DNA of 64,000 nucleotides from Dehalococcoidia bacterium (GCA_014874385.1 JACWAE010000039.1:37557-101556), one strand, 5' to 3'; counted from the first letter of the stretch, positions 24,107 through 33,068 are shown. A program made the numbers and translations. The notes: generated by a model not told the origin, from the sequence alone.

Positions 24107-24565
24107 CTAACCTTTTGTTGGCAGAGCCATAACGGCTGTTCCCACAACGTGGGGACCCATGCTATTGTCTCCAGATATGGTAAGTTCAATCAGATGGTCT
24201 TTCCCATCCTTATATTTCTTAGTAATTCTTGCGTTCATAGCCATCTTGTTGCCGGGGGTCGGGAAATTGGGTACCTGAAGGCCAATGTTCATCTTCCTCA
24301 ATTCAGCCTCAGTCCCGGCCCACTGCTCCAGGTATGTAGCCATGAGTCCATTAGAGGTCAAAATGTTCATAAAGATATCCGGTGCTCCTTTTCCCTGCGC
24401 GAAGTCTCTACTATGATGCACCGGCATAAAGTCGTGCGAAGCCCATATGGCACCGGCGATTATAAGCGTCGTATCTATAGCTCGCGATTTTTCGGGCAGG
24501 TCCTGTCCAACCTTGACATCTTCCCAGTAAATATTCTTTAATTCCTTTGCTGTTTTCTTTGCCAT
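24107..24565 (-). CDS. MaoC-like hot-dog dehydratase with intact catalytic motif
   Basis: A 152-residue single hot-dog protein. The hydratase-2 motif region reads SHDFMPVHHSRDFAQGKG, with the catalytic Asp and His in place, and DIFMNILTSNGLMATYL is the following helix. MaoC proteins add water to enoyl-CoA double bonds in beta-oxidation-like pathways. It lies 13 bp upstream of the thiolase start and is the most likely catalytic subunit among the three hot-dog genes. Confidence 0.83.
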   Translation of the reverse strand: MAKKTAKELKNIYWEDVKVGQDLPEKSRAIDTTLIIAGAIWASHDFMPVHHSRDFAQGKGAPDIFMNILTSNGLMATYLEQWAGTEAELRKMNIGLQVPNFPTPGNKMAMNARITKKYKDGKDHLIELTISGDNSMGPHVVGTAVMALPTKG

Positions 24566-24585
24566 GTTATCCTCCTCTTCCTGAT

Positions 24586-25194
24586 TTAGCCCTCATACAG
24601 ATGGCGCGTAGTTGCGGGCGGCTTATATTTGAGTATTCTGAACGTTTCCCTGCATACCTCTTCATTTTTCTGGTTTACAAACGTATACAAGATATCAACG
24701 TAGCGTCCAACTCCCTGACGTGTGAAACTGTCATATTTGGCCACGTAGCCAACTGTGATTTTGGTGCGGATGACGTCACCCGGTCTTATTGGCTTCAGGT
24801 ATGTTTGCTCTTGTGCCGTAGCAACAACGCCAGTGTAGCCTTCTTCATCCAGGATGCCCGTTACCTGGTTATGCGGGTCCTCCATGAAAGGCGTCTTTTC
24901 TTCGACAAATCGCTGCAATGCGTAGTATAAGTCGTCCAACGACCATGTCTGCACCATTGCCGGAGGGGCTATGATTCCTTTATATTTGCTTTTTTGGGCA
25001 AATTCTTCATCTGCATACAGCGGATTGGGGTCCTGCATAACTTCGCACCAGTGTCTGATATCCGATTGAGTCACTATGTCATGCGGGTCGTGATATGGTG
25101 ATAACTTCCCTATCAGGTGAGCCACCCTCGAATAATCCAGTGTTTTTTCAGGAGGACCTGAGAAGGGTTTTACCCTGTCGTTTTCTTTTCCCAT
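24586..25194 (-). CDS. MaoC-like (FAS1-type N-terminal) hot-dog protein
   Basis: A 202-residue protein of the MaoC_dehydrat_N type. SDIRHWCEVMQDPNPLYADE is the equivalent of the D-x-N-P-x-H motif, with Tyr in place of His. A second conserved block, QTYLKPIRPGDVIRTKITVG, is typical. It shares the VTQSDIRHW/VSTSDIRHW start and the QYLKP/TYLKP block with the next upstream gene, so the two are paralogs. It may form a heteromer with the 152-residue MaoC protein, as in ChsH1-ChsH2 of steroid-degrading actinobacteria. Confidence 0.8.
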   Translation of the reverse strand: MGKENDRVKPFSGPPEKTLDYSRVAHLIGKLSPYHDPHDIVTQSDIRHWCEVMQDPNPLYADEEFAQKSKYKGIIAPPAMVQTWSLDDLYYALQRFVEEKTPFMEDPHNQVTGILDEEGYTGVVATAQEQTYLKPIRPGDVIRTKITVGYVAKYDSFTRQGVGRYVDILYTFVNQKNEEVCRETFRILKYKPPATTRHLYEG

Positions 25195-25225
25195 GACAAA
25201 TGCAACCTCCTTGGTAATTTGCCCA

Positions 25226-25708
25226 TTACTGTTTCAGCGCCATTTTTTGCAGCGCAAGGATTGTGTAGCTCTGCTTGCTGACCGTCTCCCCTTTCTGATT
25301 GGAAAACGTGTAGTTCAGGACGACCTTGTATCCTATTCCCATCTTCGTCTTTTCCTCGGCTGATGACACACTGGCAACCTTGACCTTGTAGCTTAAGGTG
25401 TCACCGAGGCGTACTGGCTTAAGATACTGCTGGTCAAGGCTGATGCCAAGGGCTAGGCCATAACCCAAATCTTCCAGCAGTTTCAATACCTGCTGGTGAG
25501 GCTCAGTGGCCTCCACCCTCTTCGGCCATAGCGGGTCCATCGTCCAGGCTATTAGCATGGGCGCGGGAGCCTCTTTAGTGTTCCAGGAATCCTTTTTCCC
25601 CTCCATCAGTTCGCGCCAGTGCCTGATATCAGATGTGCTTACCACATCGAGAGCCTGCATGATACTTGATTCTTTACCGATAAAACCTTTCACCTGACTT
25701 GAGTTCAT
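25226..25708 (-). CDS. MaoC-like hot-dog paralog with degenerate active site
   Basis: A 160-residue protein sharing SDIRHWRELMEGK and QQYLKPVRLGDTLSYKVKV with the neighbouring 202-residue MaoC-like protein. The stretch that should hold D-P-N-P-x-(H/Y) is replaced by KKDSWNTKEAPAP, so catalytic residues are absent. A structural partner role is likely. It sits between the acyl-CoA dehydrogenase and the other hot-dog genes, with short gaps. Confidence 0.78.
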   Translation of the reverse strand: MNSSQVKGFIGKESSIMQALDVVSTSDIRHWRELMEGKKDSWNTKEAPAPMLIAWTMDPLWPKRVEATEPHQQVLKLLEDLGYGLALGISLDQQYLKPVRLGDTLSYKVKVASVSSAEEKTKMGIGYKVVLNYTFSNQKGETVSKQSYTILALQKMALKQ

Positions 25709-25729
25709 ACTCTACCTCCTTTCTGCAAT

Positions 25730-26905
25730 CTACATAGCTCTTGGCATGCCCAGGCCAGCTATCGCTATGATATTCCTTTGAATCTCCAGAGCGCCCCCAC
25801 CGAAGATGAGCACAATATCCATTCTCAGCGCATGTTCCACCTTTCCTTTGAGTGGGGCCCACTTGGAACCCATCTGCAATTGCCCGAACTGGCCCATGAT
25901 GTGCAGTAAAGAACTATTAAGCCGCTGATTCAACTCTACACCGTAGACCTTGATCATGGATGATTCCGCATACACGAGTGCGTCCCTGGTTATCAACCAG
26001 ACCACATAGTAGTTGAGCATTTTGAGGACTTCCAATTCCATCATCAGCTCAGTGAACTTCTGCCTGACCCAGGGTCGTTCAATGATGGGTTTGCCATCAC
26101 AATATGTCTCTTTCGCCCACTGAATAGTTTGCTCAAGATTCCGCCTCATCGGGGCTGAAGGGACAAGCGCTATGCGTTCGAAGCTCAGTTGCGTTGTCAT
26201 GTATTTCCAGCCTTTGTTCTCCTCGCCAATAAGACAATCCTTAGGAACCCGAACATTGTCAAAGAAAACCTGGTTTGTTCTTTCCCCACCCATGGTCATA
26301 ATGGGTTTAATGGAAATGCCAGGGGTATTCATGGGCAGCACGAAGACGGAAATTCCCCTATGTTTGGGGACTTCAGTATTGGTTCTGGCAGCCAGCCATA
26401 TATAGTCGGCAAAGTCCGCATTAGTAATGAAGACTTTCTGACCATTGATAACATAGTCATTCCCATCCCTGACTGCAGAGGTCTTGAGAGAGGCCAGGTC
26501 GGTGCCGGCATCGGGCTCAGTGTATCCTATGCAGAATTCCAATTCACCTTTGAGAATCGGAGGCAGGTATTTCTCCTTCTGCTCATTGGTGCCAATTCGG
26601 ATTATCGCCGGGCCCACCGTGTTCAATGCCAAAACAGGGAGAGGTATTTCTTCGTAGAAACATATCTCATAAAACAGGTGCTGCTCCAGGGGTGTACGCC
26701 CCTGCCCGCCATACTCCTTGGGCCAGCCCACCCCGAGCCATCCATCACGTCCCATCTGGCGGATCAATCTTGTGTAGGCAGGGCCTCCCCCGTAGCCTGA
26801 ACGAGCTTCCAGCTCAGCAACGAGCTCAGGTGTTCGCTGTTTTCTGAGGTAATCTGTACATTCTTTGCAGAATCGTTCTTCTTCAGGCGCTAACGCAAAT
26901 TCCAT
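25730..26905 (-). CDS. Acyl-CoA dehydrogenase
   Basis: A 391-residue flavoenzyme that introduces an alpha,beta double bond in an acyl-CoA. Signature 1 is seen as CIGYTEPDAGTDLASLKTSA and the FAD-contacting strand as VINGQKVFITNADFADYIW. The C-terminal helix IFGGGALEIQRNIIAIAGLG matches the FadE-type end; the catalytic Glu of the MCAD type (Y-E-G-T) is Gly here, as in many FadE paralogs that use Glu elsewhere or act in heteromers. First enzyme gene of the operon after MarR, feeding the MaoC and thiolase steps. Confidence 0.9.
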   Translation of the reverse strand: MEFALAPEEERFCKECTDYLRKQRTPELVAELEARSGYGGGPAYTRLIRQMGRDGWLGVGWPKEYGGQGRTPLEQHLFYEICFYEEIPLPVLALNTVGPAIIRIGTNEQKEKYLPPILKGELEFCIGYTEPDAGTDLASLKTSAVRDGNDYVINGQKVFITNADFADYIWLAARTNTEVPKHRGISVFVLPMNTPGISIKPIMTMGGERTNQVFFDNVRVPKDCLIGEENKGWKYMTTQLSFERIALVPSAPMRRNLEQTIQWAKETYCDGKPIIERPWVRQKFTELMMELEVLKMLNYYVVWLITRDALVYAESSMIKVYGVELNQRLNSSLLHIMGQFGQLQMGSKWAPLKGKVEHALRMDIVLIFGGGALEIQRNIIAIAGLGMPRAM

Positions 26906-26943
26906 TTTTACACCAGCTGACTTTGTGGCATCTATGCCGCGCT

Positions 26944-27471
26944 TTACATGCCGATTTTAGAGGCAAGGGGAGCGGGCAAGGGCGGGTATAGAGCACTTTG
27001 CGCAATCGCTTTTTCTCGCAATCTCTTCAGATATGCTATCAAATTCTCCAGTTCTTCCGGGGAAAGGGAGGAGGCGATTTCATCAAACATTTCGTATCTC
27101 TCAAACGTGCTGCGCAGAGCCTGCTTGCCTTTCGGTGTAAGCACTACTGTTATCGGGCTCCTATCGTGCGGACCTTTATGGCGCTCTACGAGCCTTTCTC
27201 TCTCCATTCGCCGCAGCAACTGTGAGGTTGTTTGATGGTCCCGGTCAATTATTTGAGAGATCTCGGCAACTGTCGTTGGCCGCCCCATAATGTTGATACA
27301 CCACAATACTGTAGTTCTTCTGAAGGAAATACCTGATGGTTCCAATTCCTTCTTCCGGGCCCTCAACATTGCATTGTAGGTGGTGGCCAAGAGGCTGAAT
27401 AGCTGGGTTCCTTTAGACAAGGTCACATCGGCTTCCACGTTATTCCTTTTCTTTCGCTCTAAGGTCGGCAT
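26944..27471 (-). CDS. MarR-family transcriptional regulator
   Basis: A 175-residue winged-helix regulator. The core reads TVAEISQIIDRDHQTTSQLL for the recognition helix, RRMERERLVERHKGPHDRSP for the wing start, then ITVVLTPKGKQAL, all typical of MarR. It is the first gene of the catabolic operon and probably represses it until an acyl-CoA or aromatic-like ligand binds. Upstream there is a consensus promoter and an 8-bp palindrome GTGTACAC (27527-27534) that could be the operator. Confidence 0.88.
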   Translation of the reverse strand: MPTLERKKRNNVEADVTLSKGTQLFSLLATTYNAMLRARKKELEPSGISFRRTTVLWCINIMGRPTTVAEISQIIDRDHQTTSQLLRRMERERLVERHKGPHDRSPITVVLTPKGKQALRSTFERYEMFDEIASSLSPEELENLIAYLKRLREKAIAQSALYPPLPAPLASKIGM

Positions 27472-27526
27472 TCCCCAACTATTCTATGTTGATGATTATA
27501 AGGGAGGTAGGTGGTAAATTAGTTAA

Positions 27527-27580
27527 GTGTACACATTATAGTACGCCTTGTAGCATACATCATAATATTTTATTTGTCAA
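27527..27580 (-). promoter_or_regulatory. Promoter and candidate operator of the MarR-led operon
   Basis: On the minus strand, TTGACA (27580-27575) and TATGCT (27557-27552) are spaced by 17 bp, and a palindrome GTGTACAC (27527-27534) lies just downstream. A second TATAAT (27540-27535) sits between them. The -35 overlaps the stop codon of the transposase relic at 27577, so the mobile-element remnant forms part of the promoter. Confidence 0.6.
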
Positions 27581-27780
27581 TCATCTGTTGTGCGGCGTCC
27601 AGGACATATCGGACATACCTCCCGTCTGGTATAGTTGATTTTTAGCCAGTCCTGGTAGAACTGTTCAGGGGTTTCATATCCCGGAGCCTGATAAGGGCGC
27701 ACCTGCCACAGAGGAAGGAAACTCCTTCACCACCCGTTGGAGGAAGGCTGCTCCTTGTTGGCTGGTCAGCCTGGGAGCTA
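27577..27780 (-). mobile_element. Integrase-core transposase, frameshifted C-terminal relic
   Basis: On the minus strand LTSQQGAAFLQRVVKEF continues, after a +1 shift near 27725, as FLPLWQVRPYQAPGYETPEQ, then FYQDWLKINYTRREV and a stop at 27577. The (R)PYQA-x-GY-x-TP-x-Q(F/Y)Y pattern is the C-terminal signature of rve-type transposases. No start or catalytic DDE region remains. Confidence 0.6.
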
Positions 27781-27831
27781 AACCTCCCGCCCGTTTTCGG
27801 GTGAAACAGTCAACAGCGCCGAAGCGAAAGC

Positions 27832-27978
27832 TCATTGGGAAAGAGAAGGTCATTTGTGAGGAACTTCGTCAAAGAAGTGAAGGTAACGGATACCGAGGTT
27901 CTGCTGCCCTATACCTTACCACTGGAAGTTAAAGAGACGATCAACGAAGAACTGGGAGTTCCCCTCTATTGTACACTA
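27832..27978 (+). mobile_element. Serine recombinase C-terminal relic abutting tRNA-Val
   Basis: The plus strand encodes KRRSFVRNFVKEVKVTDTEV followed by LLPYTLPL, matching the common tail of large serine recombinases ((F/Y)(I/V)RSFVKE(I/V)-x-V then Y(T/S)(I/M)P). The rest of the gene is missing. The reading frame runs into the 3' end of the tRNA-Val gene on the opposite strand, a typical integration target. Confidence 0.6.
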
Positions 27979-28054
27979 TGGTGGGCAGTACAGGATTTGA
28001 ACCTGTGACCTCTTGCGTGTGAAGCAAGCGCTCTATCCGCTGAGCTAACCGCCC
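27979..28054 (-). tRNA. tRNA-Val (anticodon CAC)
   Basis: The minus strand folds as a complete 76-nt tRNA with encoded CCA. The acceptor stem is GGGCGGT/ACTGCCC with one G-U pair. The D arm is GCTC/GAGC, the anticodon arm CTTGC-TTCACAC-GCAAG gives anticodon CAC, and the T arm is ACAGG-TTCGAAT-CCTGT. Confidence 0.95.
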
Positions 28055-28067
28055 CGAAAGTGAAGCT

Positions 28068-28096
28068 ATTTTAGCCCCAAAAATACATATTGTAAA
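28068..28096 (-). promoter_or_regulatory. Promoter of tRNA-Val
   Basis: On the minus strand TTTACA (28096-28091) and TAAAAT (28073-28068) are separated by 17 bp, placing the transcription start a few bases before the tRNA 5' end at 28054. Confidence 0.65.
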
Positions 28097-28326
28097 GAGC
28101 TGTTACTCCAAGAGCGGTTACAAACGGTTTTCCAAACTCCTGTTTCGCCAATATCAGGAGAATTCAAGTCCGTAGGAACCTTCATCCGCCATAGGCGGAC
28201 ATGCAAGAGGGTGTAATGTGCTCTGTGGCATACACAGCTTGACTCGTATGGCACTGTTTATGTAATATAATACCAGGTTACATCCGAGTCATTTCGTCGG
28301 GTTCATTGTGTGCTAGGAGACTATCT

Positions 28327-28707
28327 ATGGTGCTGGCACTTGATGCGCTATGGTTCGTTATTCTGATACTGTTTTTGGCTGTCTTCTGTGCAGCCTATCT
28401 CATGAGCGCGCCTGTCTGGTTGACACTCATGCTGGTCGTCCTCGTTATAGGATTGGCGCTTACCGTCATCTCTGTCGTGAGCAAGAGAAGAAGAGTGAAA
28501 ACGCCAGTTGTAAGCGATGAGACCCTGCTGCTCGAATATCTGAAGTCGCATGGAATCGGGGGAAGCCTCTCCGAACTGGCTGAGGGTTCAGGTATCGCTG
28601 AAGAGAAAGCCCTTAAGTTATTACTGTCAATGGAAAAGCAAGGGACAATTCCACCAGGAAGCGTAAAGGCATTGGGAGCCAGTCCACCGGATGCTAAAGA
28701 GACTTAA
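28327..28707 (+). CDS. Small membrane protein with C-terminal winged-helix-like region
   Basis: A 126-residue protein. Two hydrophobic helices (residues about 5-25 and 28-52, the second ending in KRRR) make a membrane hairpin, followed by a soluble part of about 65 residues. The soluble part (LLEYLKSHGIGGSLSELAEG, then SGIAEEKALKLLLSMEKQGT) looks like a helix-turn-helix or winged-helix fold, so a membrane-tethered regulator is possible. ATG 28327 was chosen because AGGAGA lies 6 bp upstream; an in-frame GTG at 28306 also exists. Family not recognised. Confidence 0.6.
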   Translation: MVLALDALWFVILILFLAVFCAAYLMSAPVWLTLMLVVLVIGLALTVISVVSKRRRVKTPVVSDETLLLEYLKSHGIGGSLSELAEGSGIAEEKALKLLLSMEKQGTIPPGSVKALGASPPDAKET

Positions 28708-28818
28708 CGCGTATCAGTTATTTTAGATTTCTGTCGAGCCTCGCTATCATCTTCAATCAAAAACCATCACGCACCGCCAGCCGCCGGCAATCGGATGAAA
28801 GCTAACTGTATCCATTTA

Positions 28819-28827
28819 TGATATAAT
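28819..28827 (+). promoter_or_regulatory. Extended -10 promoter of the wbp-type glycan genes
   Basis: TGATATAAT is a perfect TG-N-TATAAT extended -10 with no convincing -35. A transcript starting near 28834 would have a leader of about 40 nt before the TTG start at 28874. Confidence 0.55.
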
Positions 28828-28873
28828 CACACCATATTTTTAAAAGCAATTTTTTACCCTTGAGGAGAATACA

Positions 28874-30172
28874 TTGCCGAATCTAGAGCAGAAACTAAAG
28901 AACAAAACTGCCGTCATCGGCATAGTGGGACTCGGCTATGTTGGATTGCCCCTGGCCTTGGCCTTTGCAAAGGCGGGATTCAAAGTACTGGGATTCGATA
29001 TTCAGCAAAAAAGAGCGGATTGGGTCAATAAAGGGCACTCCTATATAGTCGATGTGGACAAGGAAAGCCTTGCAGATGCAGTTGAGCGGAAGTCACTGGA
29101 GGCGACCACAGACCAGAGTCGTATCAAAGAGGTTGACGCCATTTGTATCTGCGTCCCTACTCCTCTCACCAAAACCAAGGAACCCGAGCTATCCTACGTA
29201 ATCAGCGAGTCTGAAACAGTCTCCAAATACCTTCAACAGGGGCAACTGGTAGTTCTGGAGAGCACAACCTATCCCGGCACCACCAGGGAGGTAATGCTGC
29301 CCATTCTGGAGCGCTCCGGACTGAAAGCGGGGCAGGATTTCTACCTTGCATTCTCTCCAGAAAGGGTCGATCCCGGAAGCAAGAACTACCATATCAAGAA
29401 CACCCCCAAGGTAGTCGGCGGCATAGATTCCAACTCTACCAAGCTCGCCGAGCTTCTTTACAGTCAGGTAGCAGATGTAGTAGTCCCTGTCTCAAGTCCC
29501 GAGGTCGCCGAGATGACCAAGGTATTTGAGAACGTCTTCCGCAACGTAAACATTGCCCTGGTCAATGAGCTCACCTTGCTCTGTGAGAAAATCGGCATAA
29601 GCGTCTGGGAGGTTATTGACGCCGCAGCCACCAAACCCTTTGGCTACATGCCCTTCTACCCTGGTCCCGGCATCGGGGGGCACTGCATCCCGCTCGACCC
29701 CTATTATCTGGCGAACAAGGCGAGAGAATACGACTTCCATACCAGATTCATCGAGCTGGCAGCAGATATCAATGAGCAGATGCCTTACTATGTCGTATCC
29801 CGCATCATGGGCGCTCTGAACGCTAAAGGCAGGAGCTTGAAAAAGGCCAAGGTGCTGGTGCTGGGGGTAGCCTACAAAAGAGACGTGGAGGATATTAGAG
29901 AGTCGCCCTCCCTCAAGCTAATCCAACTACTCCGCGAAAAAGGTGCAAACGTACATTACAATGACCCTTATGTGGCGAAGGTTAAGGTCTCAGATAAAAC
30001 GTTAGCCTCCGTGGAACTCACTGAAAAGCAGCTATCATCAGCCGACTGCGTGGTGATAGCTACAGACCACACCAGCTATGACTATAAATACATAGCTAAG
30101 AAGTCCGGCTTCGTGTTCGACACCCGTGGAATCACCAGAAAGCTTAGAAACAAGAATATCATAAGGTTGTAA
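28874..30172 (+). CDS. wbpA: UDP-N-acetyl-D-glucosamine 6-dehydrogenase (WbpA/WecC-type)
   Basis: A 432-residue nucleotide-sugar dehydrogenase. It oxidises C6 of UDP-GlcNAc (or UDP-ManNAc) twice to the uronic acid. The N-terminal NAD motif is GLGYVGLPLALAFAKAGFKV. The catalytic Cys lies near residue 268 in GIGGHCIPLDPYYL, and VLGVAYKRDVEDIRESPSL belongs to the UDP-binding C-terminal domain. Start is a TTG with GAGGAG 7 bp upstream. The following genes match WbpB, WbpD, WbpE and WbpI in content, which favours the UDP-GlcNAc-specific WbpA role over WecC. Confidence 0.88.
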   Translation: MPNLEQKLKNKTAVIGIVGLGYVGLPLALAFAKAGFKVLGFDIQQKRADWVNKGHSYIVDVDKESLADAVERKSLEATTDQSRIKEVDAICICVPTPLTKTKEPELSYVISESETVSKYLQQGQLVVLESTTYPGTTREVMLPILERSGLKAGQDFYLAFSPERVDPGSKNYHIKNTPKVVGGIDSNSTKLAELLYSQVADVVVPVSSPEVAEMTKVFENVFRNVNIALVNELTLLCEKIGISVWEVIDAAATKPFGYMPFYPGPGIGGHCIPLDPYYLANKAREYDFHTRFIELAADINEQMPYYVVSRIMGALNAKGRSLKKAKVLVLGVAYKRDVEDIRESPSLKLIQLLREKGANVHYNDPYVAKVKVSDKTLASVELTEKQLSSADCVVIATDHTSYDYKYIAKKSGFVFDTRGITRKLRNKNIIRL

Positions 30173-30178
30173 GAGTAA

Positions 30179-31177
30179 ATGGACAATAACATAGCCGTCA
30201 TCGGCTGCGGTTACTGGGGCAAAAACCTGGTCCGCAATTTTGCCGAGCTTGGCGCCCTTCATACCATCTGCGACAGCGATCCCAATGTCCTGAGCAAGCT
30301 CGCCGCACTTTACCCAAACGTTAAAAGAGAGACAAACCTTGAGGCCGCATTAGAAGATAAAGAAATAAGAGGCGTAGTTATAGCTCTGCCTGCGGCGCTC
30401 CACTGTCCCATAGCTAAAAAAGCCCTCCTCGCAGACAAAGACCTCTTCGTGGAGAAACCGCTAACCTCAAAAAGCTCCGATGCCCAGGAACTCGCAGAGC
30501 TCGCCGAGAAGCGAAAGCGCATACTGATGGTGGGGCACCTGATGCTCTATCACCCCGCTGTCCACATACTTAAGCGCCATATTAAGTCCGGCGATCTCGG
30601 TGAAATCTATTATCTCTACTCCACTAGAGTAAATCTGGGGCAAGTGCGCAGCGACGAAAGCGCTTTATGGAGGCTCACGCCCCACGATATCTCCCTTTTC
30701 ATGTATCTGTTGGATGCTGTCCCTGAAGTCGTCTCAGCCCAAGGAATAAGCTATGTTCAGCCGCATTTGGAAGACGTGGTATTCATTACCATGCAATTCC
30801 CCAGTAAGGTCCTGGCTCACATTCACGCCAGTTGGCTTGACCCGCATAAAATACGCCAGCTTACCGTTGTAGGCAGCAAGAAAATGGCTGTCTTCGATGA
30901 TATGGACCTGGAGCACAAATTGAGAATATATGACCAGGGTGTAGTTGATGACTACGATAAACTTGCGTCTCCTTCCGGGGCACTCGCCCTGAGGTCGGAG
31001 GGAGTATTCTTACCCAGGGTAGACCTTGCCGAACCCCTCTCGCTTGAATGCCGTCATTTTCTGGAGTGTATCAAGAACAGGGCCAAGCCACTATCCGATG
31101 GCAAACAGGGATTGGAGGTAGTGCGAATCCTGGAGAAGATTGAGAAAGTAATGAAAGGCAGAGTCGCCAAGTCTTGA
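30179..31177 (+). CDS. wbpB: Gfo/Idh/MocA oxidoreductase (WbpB-type UDP-sugar 3-dehydrogenase)
   Basis: A 332-residue NAD-dependent dehydrogenase. The N-terminal Rossmann motif is VIGCGYWGKNLVRNFAELG and the conserved EKP is in LFVEKPLTS. In the Wbp pathway WbpB oxidises C3 of UDP-GlcNAcA, giving the keto sugar used by the aminotransferase WbpE. It starts 6 bp after the dehydrogenase stop and overlaps the next gene's upstream frame, consistent with a tight operon. Confidence 0.85.
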   Translation: MDNNIAVIGCGYWGKNLVRNFAELGALHTICDSDPNVLSKLAALYPNVKRETNLEAALEDKEIRGVVIALPAALHCPIAKKALLADKDLFVEKPLTSKSSDAQELAELAEKRKRILMVGHLMLYHPAVHILKRHIKSGDLGEIYYLYSTRVNLGQVRSDESALWRLTPHDISLFMYLLDAVPEVVSAQGISYVQPHLEDVVFITMQFPSKVLAHIHASWLDPHKIRQLTVVGSKKMAVFDDMDLEHKLRIYDQGVVDDYDKLASPSGALALRSEGVFLPRVDLAEPLSLECRHFLECIKNRAKPLSDGKQGLEVVRILEKIEKVMKGRVAKS

Positions 31178-31191
31178 TTCGGAGGTTTCCC

Positions 31192-31941
31192 ATGAGCAAC
31201 TTCATCGCTGATACTGCCAAAATAGGTAAGGATTGCACCCTGGGGCATAATGTGGTCATCCTAGATAATGTTCAGATTGGCGACAATGTGTACATCGGCC
31301 ACAATGTCGTTATCCATGAGGGCACAAGAGTGGGTGACGGCAGCTTCATAGATGATGGCTCCGTCCTTGGTAGAGTGCCCAGATCCGGTAGTCTTAGCAG
31401 GAAGAAGGCAAGCCAAGAGCTACCACCCTTGGAAATAGGCAAGGACTGCGTAATAAGTGCACATGTCATATTATATAGGGGCACTAAGCTAGCTGATGAA
31501 GTAATGATCGGTGACCTTGTGTCAATCAGGGAACAGAACGTCATAGGGGAGAAATCGATCATTGCCAGACTGATTTCGATGGAGCCGCGAACGGTAATCG
31601 GAAAACGTGTTAGAACCGCAGCTGTGACACATCTAACCAGCGATATGGTCATAGAAGACGACGCTTTTATCGGTTCTCATATCAGCACCACCAATGACAA
31701 TAAGATGGGCAGAGGGATTGCTGGCGTGTACAAGGGCCCCCACATCAAACGAGGCGCCCGTATAGGCTCGAATGCCACCCTACTCCCTGGCGTGGTTATC
31801 GGTGAGGAGGCAGTAGTAGCCGCCGGGGCCTTGGTCAGCCGCGATGTGCCCGACCGGAAGATAGTCATGGGTGTGCCCGCCAAGGTGGTACGCGATGTCC
31901 CCGAGAATGAACTCCTCCCTAAGAAGGAGACACCACATTGA
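31192..31941 (+). CDS. wbpD: Left-handed beta-helix N-acetyltransferase (WbpD-type)
   Basis: A 249-residue hexapeptide-repeat acyltransferase ([20 protein letters not shown] and many further I-G-x-x-x-x-V/I repeats). It would acetylate the 3-amino group made by the aminotransferase. Compared with the short (about 190 aa) WbpD of Pseudomonas it is longer, with an inserted segment after residue 60 ([20 protein letters not shown]). The start at 31192 has GGAGG 7 bp upstream. The stop overlaps the TTG start of the next gene. Confidence 0.82.
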   Translation: MSNFIADTAKIGKDCTLGHNVVILDNVQIGDNVYIGHNVVIHEGTRVGDGSFIDDGSVLGRVPRSGSLSRKKASQELPPLEIGKDCVISAHVILYRGTKLADEVMIGDLVSIREQNVIGEKSIIARLISMEPRTVIGKRVRTAAVTHLTSDMVIEDDAFIGSHISTTNDNKMGRGIAGVYKGPHIKRGARIGSNATLLPGVVIGEEAVVAAGALVSRDVPDRKIVMGVPAKVVRDVPENELLPKKETPH

Positions 31942-33068
31942 CCATCCCACTGGTTGACCTCAAAGCCCAATACGACTCAATAAAAGCTGAAATCGACGCC
32001 GCTGTCCAGAAGGTGATCCAGAGTGGTCAATTTATCCTCGGGCCCGAGGTCAAAGCCTTCGAAAATGAGATGGCGGCCTATTGCGCTACAAAGTACGCCG
32101 TGGGCGTTGCCTCAGGCACAGACGCTCTGCACCTCACCCTGCTCGCGTCCGGCATTAAGTCCGGCGATGAGGTAATCACCACCCCCTTCACCTTCATCGC
32201 CACCGCCGAGTCCATAGCCAAGTGCGGCGCCAGACCCGTATTTGCCGACATAGACCCGAAAACCTATAACATTGACCCCACCCAAATCGAAGCTAAAATT
32301 ACGCCCAAAACCAAAGCCATTCTCCCCGTCCATCTCTACGGTCAGCCCGCTGCCATGGAGCGAATACTTGAAATAGCCAGAAAGCACAATCTCAAGGTAA
32401 TCGAGGACTGCGCCCAGGCGCTGGGCGCAGAGCACAAGGGCAAAAAGGTCGGCTCGCAGGGCGATGCCGGCTGCCTCAGCTTCTTTCCTTCCAAGAACCT
32501 CGGTGCCTATGGGGATGGCGGCATGGTTGTGACCAACGACCCGAAAATTACGGAGACTGTCAGGATACTCAGAGTCCACGGCTCTAAGACGACCTACCAG
32601 CACTTTACTCACGGCTTCAATAGCCGTCTCGACGCGTTGCAGGCATCCATTTTGCGTGTAAAGCTGAAACATCTGGAAAAATGGAGCGCGCTGCGCCGCA
32701 GCAAAGCCTTGCTTTATAACAGATTACTGAGCCAGTTGGATGGTATCGAGACTCCGTTCATCGAAAAGGACTCCAAATCTTCCTGCAACTACTACACCAT
32801 CCGTGTCAAGGACTCTCGTCTTAAGCGAGGCGACCTGCGCAAGCATCTGGATTCAAAGGGCATCCAGACCATGGTTTATTATCCTCTCTCCTTGCACCTG
32901 CAGGAGGTCTATAAATACCTGGGACATAAGCTGGGCGATTTTCCCCAAAGTGAGCAGGCACAGGAACAAGTCCTTTCTCTTCCTATGTACCCTGAACTGA
33001 GTGAAGAGCAGATCGAGCAGATAGTTAGAGTGATTGGTGATTGGAGATCAGTTATTGGAGGGCGATGA
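31938..33068 (+). CDS. wbpE: DegT/DnrJ/EryC1 aminotransferase (WbpE-type)
   Basis: A 376-residue PLP-dependent sugar aminotransferase. The PLP Lys is in [16 protein letters not shown], and [14 protein letters not shown] and DCAQALGA are the other cofactor contacts. It would add the amino group at C3 of the UDP-sugar. The TTG start overlaps the upstream stop by 4 bp. The last residues ([12 protein letters not shown]) are encoded by one arm of an inverted repeat that borders the inserted four-helix-bundle gene, so the original C-terminus has probably been replaced. Confidence 0.88.
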   Translation: MTIPLVDLKAQYDSIKAEIDAAVQKVIQSGQFILGPEVKAFENEMAAYCATKYAVGVASGTDALHLTLLASGIKSGDEVITTPFTFIATAESIAKCGARPVFADIDPKTYNIDPTQIEAKITPKTKAILPVHLYGQPAAMERILEIARKHNLKVIEDCAQALGAEHKGKKVGSQGDAGCLSFFPSKNLGAYGDGGMVVTNDPKITETVRILRVHGSKTTYQHFTHGFNSRLDALQASILRVKLKHLEKWSALRRSKALLYNRLLSQLDGIETPFIEKDSKSSCNYYTIRVKDSRLKRGDLRKHLDSKGIQTMVYYPLSLHLQEVYKYLGHKLGDFPQSEQAQEQVLSLPMYPELSEEQIEQIVRVIGDWRSVIGGR

